From UBA583 sp964429995 (GTDB lineage Archaea; Nanobdellota; Nanobdellia; Woesearchaeales; UBA583): a DNA stretch of 56,465 bases. Positions 8,748-16,542 of this stretch are shown one piece after another; the first letter of the stretch is position 1, and every line of letters begins with the position of its first letter. The notes under the pieces were generated by a model. It was not told the DNA's origin. It saw nothing but the letters and a program-made list of their open reading frames with translations, and made no database searches. The stretch covers positions 1 through 56,465 of the forward strand of contig CAYSDY010000005.1 of the NCBI GenBank assembly GCA_964429995.1, read 5' to 3'. A program made the translations under genes and the position numbers.

Positions 8748-9479
8748 ATGAGTAATATTTTAGTAATTCCGGCAAGACTTGAATCTGTAAGGTTTAAGAA
8801 TAAATTAATAGAAAAAGTTAATGGAAAAACAATAATAGAAATTGTTTATGAAAGAGTTAAAGATTCTTTATGTATTGATGATGTAATAATAGCAACAGAT
8901 TCAGAAATCATAAAAGATATAATGCAATCAGTTGGTGCTAATGTTGTAATGACTCCTAAAGATTGCAAAAATGGCACAGAACGAATAGGTTATGCCCTAA
9001 AAAGTATTGGATCAAAACATGATATAGTAGTAAACATACAGGCAGATGAACCAATGGTTGATTTAGAAATCATAGATCTTTTAGTAAAAAGTTTTGATGA
9101 TAATACAGATATGGTAACACTAAAAAGAGAAATAACAAAAGACATAGATAACCCTAATTTTGTTAAAGTTGTAACTGATAAAAATAATAATGCTATGTAT
9201 TTTTCAAGATCAAAAATTCCATACAACAGAGATAATGACACAAATGTAAAATATTATAAGCATTTAGGATTCTATGCTTACAGACAAAGTTTCTTACAAA
9301 AATATTTGCAAATGCAAAGTACAGTTCTTGAGCTTTCTGAAAAACTAGAACAGTTAAGAATATTGGAAAATGGTTATAAGATTAAAGTGATAGAAACCGA
9401 CAGATTAACAATAGATATAAATACAAAAGAAGATCTAGAACATTATAAATCATATATAGGTGAAAATAAAAATGTTTAG
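8748..9479 (+). CDS. kdsB: 3-deoxy-manno-octulosonate (Kdo) cytidylyltransferase
   Basis: KdsB couples CTP and Kdo to give CMP-Kdo, the activated sugar used in bacterial LPS cores and capsules. The 243-residue length is typical. Seen are the nucleotidyltransferase start VIPARLESVRFKNK (about 5-18), ATDSEII near 49, NIQADEPMVD near 96-105, and KYYKHLGFYAYR near 163-174. Family members may also activate related acids, so the exact sugar is inferred. It overlaps the following isomerase gene by 8 bases, which supports a shared Kdo role. It heads a glycan locus running to aglB. Confidence 0.88.
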   Translation: MSNILVIPARLESVRFKNKLIEKVNGKTIIEIVYERVKDSLCIDDVIIATDSEIIKDIMQSVGANVVMTPKDCKNGTERIGYALKSIGSKHDIVVNIQADEPMVDLEIIDLLVKSFDDNTDMVTLKREITKDIDNPNFVKVVTDKNNNAMYFSRSKIPYNRDNDTNVKYYKHLGFYAYRQSFLQKYLQMQSTVLELSEKLEQLRILENGYKIKVIETDRLTIDINTKEDLEHYKSYIGENKNV

Positions 9480-10440
9480 TCCAAAAGATATCAAAGAATA
9501 CATACAAGAAACAAGAGAGTCATTAAAATATCTTGAAGATAACATAGATGAAAATTACATAAAAGCATACAATTTATTAAAAGAAGTAAAAGGTAACATA
9601 ATTTTTACAGGTCTTGGCAAATCAGGTCATATAGCACAAAAAGCATCTGCAAGTTATACAAGTACAGGAAATCCATCCTTATTTCTAAATCCAGTAGATG
9701 CTCTTCATGGTGATCTTGGTGTAATAAAAAAAGATGATTTGGTTATACTTATATCAAAAAGTGGGAATACGCAAGAGGTAGTTGAGTTAGCAAGACATAT
9801 TCATAAAATGAACATTAAGGCAATAGCAATAACAAATACCAAAGATTGTTTGTTAAATAAATATGCTGATGTTGGAATTAATATGTATGTAAAAAAAGAA
9901 TTATGCATCCATAACCTAGCACCAACAACAAGCACAACTCATACACTCATAATACTTGATATATTTATGGTCCTTTTAATGAGAAAAAAAGAATTTAAAA
10001 AGGAAAATTTTGCATTGTATCATCCTAAAGGGACTCTGGGCAAACAATTACTCTTAACAGCAGGTGAGTTAATAACAGATCCAGTATATTATGCAAAGAA
10101 GACTGCAGATTTTACAGAAATACTTGAAATTGCATCAAAAAAATCAAAAGGAATAATTCCAATAGTTGAAAACGATAAAATTATAGGAATAATATCAGAT
10201 GGTGATATAAGAAGAATAATAAGAAAATATAAAAAAGACGTTTTTGATGTAAAAATTGAGCAGGTAATGACAAGTCTTAACATAAAAACAGTTGTTAAAT
10301 CAGAACTTGCAATTTGTGCATTAAAAATAATGACAGAAAATCATATAACAGCACTTCCTGTTCTTGATGAAGAAGGAAAACTTGCCGGTATAATCAACAT
10401 ACATGACATACTCAATGCAGGATTAAGGATTGATATGTAA
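9472..10440 (+). CDS. kdsD: arabinose-5-phosphate isomerase (SIS + two CBS domains)
   Basis: KdsD/KpsF converts ribulose-5-phosphate to arabinose-5-phosphate, the first step to Kdo. A SIS domain has GLGKSGHIAQK (about 47), SKSGNTQEVVELA (about 95) and NLAPTTSTTHTL (about 150), then HPKGTLGKQLL, a hallmark of this family. Two CBS domains (about 195-320) end the protein, the full KpsF architecture. ATG 9472 is chosen because AGGTGA at 9458-9463 is a good ribosome binding site for it; a GTG at 9460 would use the same bases as start. The start overlaps the end of kdsB (translational coupling). Confidence 0.93.
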   Translation: MFSPKDIKEYIQETRESLKYLEDNIDENYIKAYNLLKEVKGNIIFTGLGKSGHIAQKASASYTSTGNPSLFLNPVDALHGDLGVIKKDDLVILISKSGNTQEVVELARHIHKMNIKAIAITNTKDCLLNKYADVGINMYVKKELCIHNLAPTTSTTHTLIILDIFMVLLMRKKEFKKENFALYHPKGTLGKQLLLTAGELITDPVYYAKKTADFTEILEIASKKSKGIIPIVENDKIIGIISDGDIRRIIRKYKKDVFDVKIEQVMTSLNIKTVVKSELAICALKIMTENHITALPVLDEEGKLAGIINIHDILNAGLRIDM

Positions 10441-10486
10441 AATACATGTGCTAAGATTTATAAATTTAGATTAAGCCATAACAAGT

Positions 10487-11776
10487 ATGAAGCATAAAAT
10501 AATACTTGTTAACTGTCCTTGTAATAAATTTGCAGATAAAATGCAAAACTTCTTTTTAGACAAAAAAAAGCACTTTGATTTTGAAACAATAAATTTAAAT
10601 GATATACAAGAAAAAAAAAACAATCTAGACGATTTCCTTATATCAAGAATGATATCTTTTGAGCTGACAAAAAGTGCAGTATACAGATATAATTTTGGTC
10701 TCTTATTTAATTATAAAAGAATATTCTCAATAGCTAACAGATCTTCAGAGTTCTGTACAAAAAAAATAGAGCAGGCGGATCTTATACTAATTTTTGAAGC
10801 AAAACATCTCTTATCCCAGATATTTATAGAGTTATGCAGGTTACACAAAAAAGAGTGCTTTATAATTTCAAAAACAATACAAAACGAAGTAAATCTTTGT
10901 AGAATAATAACAAAAGAAGGTTTAGAGATTGAAGTAAGTTTTGAAAACATTTTAAATAACAACCAAGATATAAATGCAATTTTAAAAGACACACAGGATG
11001 TAAAATACAATGATATAAAAAAAACAGACAATTTCATAGAGAATAAGAAAGGTATGATAACACGACTAAAAGAACAAATGAAGTATTCTGGAATATTCTA
11101 TGGTTTGTTAAACTCTTTTAAATCATCTTTAATGTTTAAGATTAGCAATTACAGAAAAAACAAGTACGGAAAGTTCATTGAAATAGATAAAAACAAAAAA
11201 TATGTAACACTATTTTTACAGACAACATACGATAGTCACAATCTTTTAAGCAAGATAACTTATGATCAAATAATACAAAAACTAATAGATGAAACAGACC
11301 ATCAGATAATAATAAAAGAACATCCAGAGCAACATTACGAATACAAGATAGATGAAAAATTAAAAAAACACAAAAGAGTCACATGGATATCCAAATATGA
11401 TAGAATAGATTTTTTAGGTCTACTTTTAAATTCAGAATTTAATGTTGTAATAAATTCTACATGCGGAATAGAATCGGTATATCTTGATAAACCCACATTT
11501 GTTTTTGACAATGCTTTCTACTACAATTATACATATGCATCATACGATTACAATAATATAACATTTAAAGAATATATTAAAAGAAAAGAAGATTTAGAAA
11601 AAGAATATTCATTAAAAAGATTAAATTACAGAAAAGGTTATTATAAGTATTTTATATCACAAAATGGAACACAGGATTACATATTTAATTTTTTTTCAAA
11701 CTGCAATAATTTATATTCATTAGTTTTAAAATCAAAAAATAAAACGCTTTTTGACATAGCATCCAAAACTTTTTAA
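10487..11776 (+). CDS. capsule-type (KpsS/KpsC-like) polysaccharide transferase, probable
   Basis: The 429-residue protein has a C-terminal half with the pattern of capsule synthesis transferases: LFLQTTYDSHNLLSK, IIIKEHPEQ (about 277), and NVVINSTCGIESVYLDKPTFVFDNAFYY (about 320-345). In KpsS/KpsC-type proteins this region transfers Kdo onto a lipid or glycan. Its position right after kdsB and kdsD supports a Kdo transferase role here, but that is inference; other CDP-glycerol/GT-B-like polymer transferases share the motif. A TATA box GATTTATAAATTT (10455-10466) lies about 25 bases before the ATG, so it may form its own transcription unit. Confidence 0.65.
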   Translation: MKHKIILVNCPCNKFADKMQNFFLDKKKHFDFETINLNDIQEKKNNLDDFLISRMISFELTKSAVYRYNFGLLFNYKRIFSIANRSSEFCTKKIEQADLILIFEAKHLLSQIFIELCRLHKKECFIISKTIQNEVNLCRIITKEGLEIEVSFENILNNNQDINAILKDTQDVKYNDIKKTDNFIENKKGMITRLKEQMKYSGIFYGLLNSFKSSLMFKISNYRKNKYGKFIEIDKNKKYVTLFLQTTYDSHNLLSKITYDQIIQKLIDETDHQIIIKEHPEQHYEYKIDEKLKKHKRVTWISKYDRIDFLGLLLNSEFNVVINSTCGIESVYLDKPTFVFDNAFYYNYTYASYDYNNITFKEYIKRKEDLEKEYSLKRLNYRKGYYKYFISQNGTQDYIFNFFSNCNNLYSLVLKSKNKTLFDIASKTF

Positions 11777-11801
11777 AAATATAAAGTTTTTAAAAAAGTA
11801 T

Positions 11802-12947
11802 ATGAAAAACATTCTAGTTATTCCTCATAGTTTTAGTAACAAGATTAAAATAAGAGAAGTTGAAATAGCAAAACTGTTAAGGAGTACAGAAAATAATGTA
11901 TACTGTATCAGTTTTGGAAGCAATCATGAACTTGATAATTTGTTTAACAAATTAAAATATCAATTAAGCAGTGTTTTTAAGCAAATATCTCTAACAGAAA
12001 AAGACCAAATAAAATACATAGATATACCATACATTTTCCGTCCAATATCACTTGCAAGAAAATTTAATTCTGCGATAATAAAAAAAATAGCAATCAAATA
12101 TAAAATAGATATAATAATAAATTCATCTTTTGGTCAAGTATCTCTTATACCTCTTAAAAATCATAATGTAACAAAAATATATGATATGGTTGATTTTATT
12201 TCAGAAAATTCACTAAGCAAATATATAAAAGAAGAATTATCTGTTTATGATAAATATATTTCAAGTTCAAATATGTTAACACAATTTATAAAAAAAAACA
12301 TAAATGATAATAATAAAAAACCAATACTATATCTTCCAAATTTTGCTGACCTAAAATCTATACAGGATGTTTTAAAATCAGATGTTGATAAGCTTAAATG
12401 CGAATTATGTTTAAAAAAAACAGATTTTACAATATGTTATATAGGTAATCACTATGATTGGGGAGGATCAGAGTTACTGATAAAAGCATTTACAATGTTT
12501 AACAAAAAACATTTAGATTCAAAACTTTTAATAGTAGGTCCAGGTCCTGAAATTTCAAGACTTAAATCACAATATTGCAATAATAAAAGTATAATATTTA
12601 CAGGTCCAATAGAACCATCAAAAGTCAAATTTTATTTCAATATGACAGATATAGGAGTTCTTCCGTTTCAAAAGATAACACTTACAGATAATGCACTTCC
12701 AATTAAGGTACTTGAATACACAGCAGCAAATAAAAACATACTTGCAACAGAATTAAATGAATTAAAGACACATAATTTTCCTAATGTAGATTTTGTTAAG
12801 AATAATGTAAAAGCATGGGAGAAGGCATTAACAGATGCATATAAAAAAAGAAAAGATTTAAAACTAAAAGATTATAAAAATGTTGTACAGGAATACAGTA
12901 GCGATAAGATCAAAGTTAAAATATTAGAATACGTAAAAAATGATTAA
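11802..12947 (+). CDS. glycosyltransferase family 4-type
   Basis: The 381-residue protein has the GT-B fold pattern of GT4 enzymes. The C-terminal nucleotide-sugar domain begins near 205 (FTICYIGNHYDWGGSELLIKAF) and includes LLIVGPGPEI, then DIGVLPF and LPIKVLEYTAANKNILAT near 300-315 with the conserved Glu. It probably adds one sugar to the glycan built by this locus on the cytosolic face; donor and acceptor cannot be told. Its stop overlaps the next gene by 8 bases, so the two are translationally coupled. Confidence 0.85.
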   Translation: MKNILVIPHSFSNKIKIREVEIAKLLRSTENNVYCISFGSNHELDNLFNKLKYQLSSVFKQISLTEKDQIKYIDIPYIFRPISLARKFNSAIIKKIAIKYKIDIIINSSFGQVSLIPLKNHNVTKIYDMVDFISENSLSKYIKEELSVYDKYISSSNMLTQFIKKNINDNNKKPILYLPNFADLKSIQDVLKSDVDKLKCELCLKKTDFTICYIGNHYDWGGSELLIKAFTMFNKKHLDSKLLIVGPGPEISRLKSQYCNNKSIIFTGPIEPSKVKFYFNMTDIGVLPFQKITLTDNALPIKVLEYTAANKNILATELNELKTHNFPNVDFVKNNVKAWEKALTDAYKKRKDLKLKDYKNVVQEYSSDKIKVKILEYVKND

Positions 12948-14661
12948 TATTATAAAATACATTTTTAGAAAACAGATGGTTAAAAGTGATGAATTTCATC
13001 TTAATGCATCTTTAAAATGGTTAGAAAGTAATCACATAAAAAATAATGGTTTTGCAAAAAAATATAATTTTTTAACAGGTATTGATAAAAGTTATCCAGA
13101 AACTACAGGTTATATAATATCATCTCTAATAAATTATTCATTAACATATAAAACCAATAAATATGATTCAATAATTAATGAAAGTGTAAGATGGCTTATA
13201 AGTATTCAGAATAAAGATGGCTCTTTTAATGATACTTCAAATACCCCTCAGGTTTTTGATACAGGTCAGATAATTCTAGGTTTAACTTGTGCATACAACT
13301 ATCTTAACAAGCCAAAAAAAATATATGATTCAATAGATAGGGCGTGTAATTTTCTTATAAGAGTTCAGTCTTCTGATGGTTCATTTCACAAGTTCTCATA
13401 TAATAAAATAAAGCATACATATTATTCAAGAGTTGCATGGGCACTATTAGAAGCATATAAAATCACAAAAAAAGAAGCATACAAAATTTCAGCCATAAAA
13501 AATCTTGATTGGGTTTTAAGCATGCAAGAGGATAACGGTTATTTTAAATGCATGAGTTTTGATAAAAAACAATATCCATATCTTCATACAATGATTTATG
13601 TCCTTGAAGGTCTTTTAGAATCTTATAAAATAACAAAAGAATCAAAATATAAGTTTGCTGTTATAAAAACAGTTTCAGTACTGCTTGAAATATCAAAAAA
13701 AAGAGATTTTATTTTAAGATCACAATATAAAAAAGATTTTAGTGTTGCAAACTCACAAAAATGCATTCCAGGTCTTATACAATTTGCAGGTCTTTGTGTT
13801 GATCTTTATGATTACGAAAAAGATGAAAAATACATAACAGAGGCAAAAAAAATATTGGCATACGTAAAATCAAAACAGATATTGGATAATACTTCTAAAA
13901 AAGTATATGGTGGTTTTTGTGCAAGCATTCCTTTTTACGGCAGATATGGAAGATTTGAAATAGTAAACTGGAACAATAAATTTTTCATTGATTTAATTTT
14001 AAAAATAAAAAACTATAATATTGAAGAAAACGAATTAGATGTATATATTTCAGAAAGGTTCAATTTTTTTAGTAAAAAAAGATATTCAGAAGAAAACATA
14101 GAACAAAGGGATGAAAAAATCTTGCATATGACAAAACAGTACATAAAAGGAAAAGTGCTTGATTTAGGATGCGGAAAGGGAAAGATAGTAAAATACCTAA
14201 AAAACAAAGGTGTTGATATAATAGGTGTTGACCCAGCCGTAGAATATCTAAAAAATGCAGAATTGAACCTTTTAAAAGCAGATGTTTATGATACAAAACT
14301 TAAAGCAAATAGTGTTGATACTATACTTCTTATAGAAGTTTTACAGCATGTTCCATACATAGACAAGGCATTTTTGCACATAAAAAATATAATAAAAGAT
14401 GGTGGTCATATACTTGTTGTTGAAAGAAACAAAATATCTATAATGCAGATATTAAAGCCATTTATGGAAAAATTAGATCTTTGGATGTATCCTTCTGATA
14501 GCCCATTTTTTGAAAGAAGCATGTATAAAAAACAATGGATAGAACTATTTGCAAAATTAGGTCCAACAGTTTTTGTAAGAAAAATTAGTGGTGATGGAAA
14601 GATAGCAAAACATCTTAATAAATATTATGTGTTTGTAATAAAAGTAGACAAAAGCAAATAA
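12940..14661 (+). CDS. alpha/alpha-toroid + SAM methyltransferase fusion
   Basis: The 573-residue protein has two parts. Residues about 10-365 carry repeated helical motifs of the prenyltransferase/squalene-cyclase toroid type (WLISIQNKDGSFND, FLIRVQSSDGSFHKF, WVLSMQEDNGYF), a fold also used by uronyl epimerases and polysaccharide lyases. Residues about 400-570 form a class I methyltransferase with VLDLGCGKGKIVKYL (about 405), IIGVDPA and LLIEVLQHV. In this locus a role in modifying or capping a polysaccharide is likely (inference). The toroid's activity cannot be read from sequence. It overlaps the GT4 gene by 8 bases. Confidence 0.75.
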   Translation: MINIIKYIFRKQMVKSDEFHLNASLKWLESNHIKNNGFAKKYNFLTGIDKSYPETTGYIISSLINYSLTYKTNKYDSIINESVRWLISIQNKDGSFNDTSNTPQVFDTGQIILGLTCAYNYLNKPKKIYDSIDRACNFLIRVQSSDGSFHKFSYNKIKHTYYSRVAWALLEAYKITKKEAYKISAIKNLDWVLSMQEDNGYFKCMSFDKKQYPYLHTMIYVLEGLLESYKITKESKYKFAVIKTVSVLLEISKKRDFILRSQYKKDFSVANSQKCIPGLIQFAGLCVDLYDYEKDEKYITEAKKILAYVKSKQILDNTSKKVYGGFCASIPFYGRYGRFEIVNWNNKFFIDLILKIKNYNIEENELDVYISERFNFFSKKRYSEENIEQRDEKILHMTKQYIKGKVLDLGCGKGKIVKYLKNKGVDIIGVDPAVEYLKNAELNLLKADVYDTKLKANSVDTILLIEVLQHVPYIDKAFLHIKNIIKDGGHILVVERNKISIMQILKPFMEKLDLWMYPSDSPFFERSMYKKQWIELFAKLGPTVFVRKISGDGKIAKHLNKYYVFVIKVDKSK

Positions 14662-14739
14662 AATAATTCTAATTCAATTTTGTGCAAACACTACAATTTG
14701 AGATAAAATTCATACAAATTTAGTAAATATTTAATTGAT

Positions 14740-14865
14740 AGCTTACTTACGAAAAACTCCATAATTTAAAAAGGGAACTATGTAAACCATTACAATATAG
14801 ATGTTTTACAACGCTATTTCCGAAAGAAGCTTGCGAAAAACAATGTTTTTTTAAAATTCTCTATA
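14740..14865 (+). repeat. dispersed non-coding repeat, copy R2
   Basis: This copy matches R1 over most of its length (GAACTATGT, TTACAATAT, ATGTTTTACAACGC, GAAGCTTGCGAAAAAC, GTTTTTTT, AAAATTCTCTATA). Like R1 it lies between converging genes and ends within 14 bases of the stop codon of the minus-strand gene, here the flippase. The GAAAAAC-AAT-GTTTTTT hairpin with a T-run looks like a transcription terminator. Confidence 0.6.
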
Positions 14866-14878
14866 TTTTTTTAAAAAA

Positions 14879-16396
14879 CTATTTGTCATTTTTCTTAACT
14901 TTAATATTAAACAGTGTTTTTATCAATTTAATGTCATAAACTTTTAATATAAATCCAATAATAAGATATATTAAGAATGCAGGGATAAAAATAATAATCA
15001 TCCTTAACAATATATTAAATGGTGGAACAAAAAAATTAGAAAATAGCAAAATTAATGTAAACACAATGTTGGCAAAGATAATACTTTTAATATTCTTTAG
15101 TTTTAATTTAAGAGCATTTCTATTAAGTTCAACATAGCTTAATAAAAATATTGCAAATGAAGATATAAATGTTGCAAATGCGATTCCATTGAGTCCAAAG
15201 ATAAGAACGAATAAAATATTTAGCAAAAGGTTCATTATGCCTCCCAAAATAAGTACAATATTCCTTTCCTTTATTTTATTTAAACCAGCAAGTACAGAAT
15301 AATTCATATTAAAAAAAACCTGTATCAGTGCGGATGATGATAATATTGCAATAAGCAAAGTACTATGAAAATATTTAGGATCATATAACACAGCAACAAT
15401 ATCTTTTGCAAAAATACTAAAAAATACAACACATGGAAGGGTTACATAAAAAAGAAAGGAATACACGTTGCTAACAATGTTTTCAAGTTCATTTTTACAA
15501 GATTCAAAAAGTTTACTAGTTAATGGAAATATCAACCTTTGAATTGGTGCAAACAATACAACTATTACATTTGCTATAGACATAGATATTTCATAAAGTC
15601 CAACATCTTCAAAACCAAGAAAAAATGTAATAACCTGAGTATCTATTTTTTGAAGAAAAAGGATAGCACCAATGCTTAGTGCAGAATAAAAGGCATAATT
15701 AAATATTTGGTTAAAAAAAGATTTTTCAAAGAAAAAAGTACCTTTTGCAAATACCTCACTAAACGAGAAAAAAATAAGAAAAATGTAAAGCAAGGTCATA
15801 AATGCAAATACAATTCCCCAAATAACTCCTATTATATATATAGATGTTCCATCAAAAAAATAAATATAAAAAAAAGATAATGCAAATATAAGTACAAGAT
15901 ACAAAAGAGTATATAAAAGATTCAAAAACATATTAAGTTTTACAAGGAAAAAATTGTGAAAAGGTTTTGAAACATTAAGAAATAAAAAATATACTGCAAG
16001 TACATAAAGCATTTTAACTGATGCTAAATCTTTAAAATAATATTTTGCTATATATCCTGAAAAAACAAATATCAAAATTCCAAAAATCAAAGAAGATATT
16101 ATTTGAATTATTACACTATAATAAAGCAATGATTTTAGTTTTGAATATTCTTTTTTCTCATAAAATTTTGGTCCAAAATAAGAAAAAGTATTAGAAAAAC
16201 CAATATCGCACAATATAGAAAGTATAGAATAAAATCCAATAATAGAATAAAACATTCCAAATTCAGATAACGAAAAGTTTTTAGTATAAAGAATTCTGAT
16301 AAAATAACCAAAAGGAGCTGTTATATATGTTAAAAGATATATGTAAAAACTATTCTTTGCAAAGTTCTTATACAGCTTATCAGAACCATCATTCAT
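14879..16396 (-). CDS. Wzx-like polysaccharide flippase (MATE/MOP superfamily)
   Basis: The 505-residue protein is almost entirely membrane helices, about 12-14 of them. It begins FAKNSFYIYLLTYITAPFGYFIRILYTKNFSLSEFGMF, the usual start of polysaccharide flippases, and keeps the family's spacing (FFLGFEDVGLYEISMSIANVIVVLFAPIQRLIFPLTSKLF near 270-310). Such proteins move lipid-linked glycans across the membrane. It lies between the glycan synthesis genes and aglB but on the opposite strand, so it is regulated separately. The lipid-linked oligosaccharide for AglB is the obvious candidate cargo. Confidence 0.88.
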   Translation of the reverse strand: MNDGSDKLYKNFAKNSFYIYLLTYITAPFGYFIRILYTKNFSLSEFGMFYSIIGFYSILSILCDIGFSNTFSYFGPKFYEKKEYSKLKSLLYYSVIIQIISSLIFGILIFVFSGYIAKYYFKDLASVKMLYVLAVYFLFLNVSKPFHNFFLVKLNMFLNLLYTLLYLVLIFALSFFYIYFFDGTSIYIIGVIWGIVFAFMTLLYIFLIFFSFSEVFAKGTFFFEKSFFNQIFNYAFYSALSIGAILFLQKIDTQVITFFLGFEDVGLYEISMSIANVIVVLFAPIQRLIFPLTSKLFESCKNELENIVSNVYSFLFYVTLPCVVFFSIFAKDIVAVLYDPKYFHSTLLIAILSSSALIQVFFNMNYSVLAGLNKIKERNIVLILGGIMNLLLNILFVLIFGLNGIAFATFISSFAIFLLSYVELNRNALKLKLKNIKSIIFANIVFTLILLFSNFFVPPFNILLRMIIIFIPAFLIYLIIGFILKVYDIKLIKTLFNIKVKKNDK

Positions 16397-16542
16397 AAAA
16401 TTAAAATAAATACATTCATTTATATTACTTGCTTTTTATTTATTAATGAAAACCTTCTTTCAACGATGTTTTATGCTTAAATATTAGTAATTTTAGTAAA
16501 TAAACAAAAATATTTATAAATGATATTTTAAAAAATGTTAGT

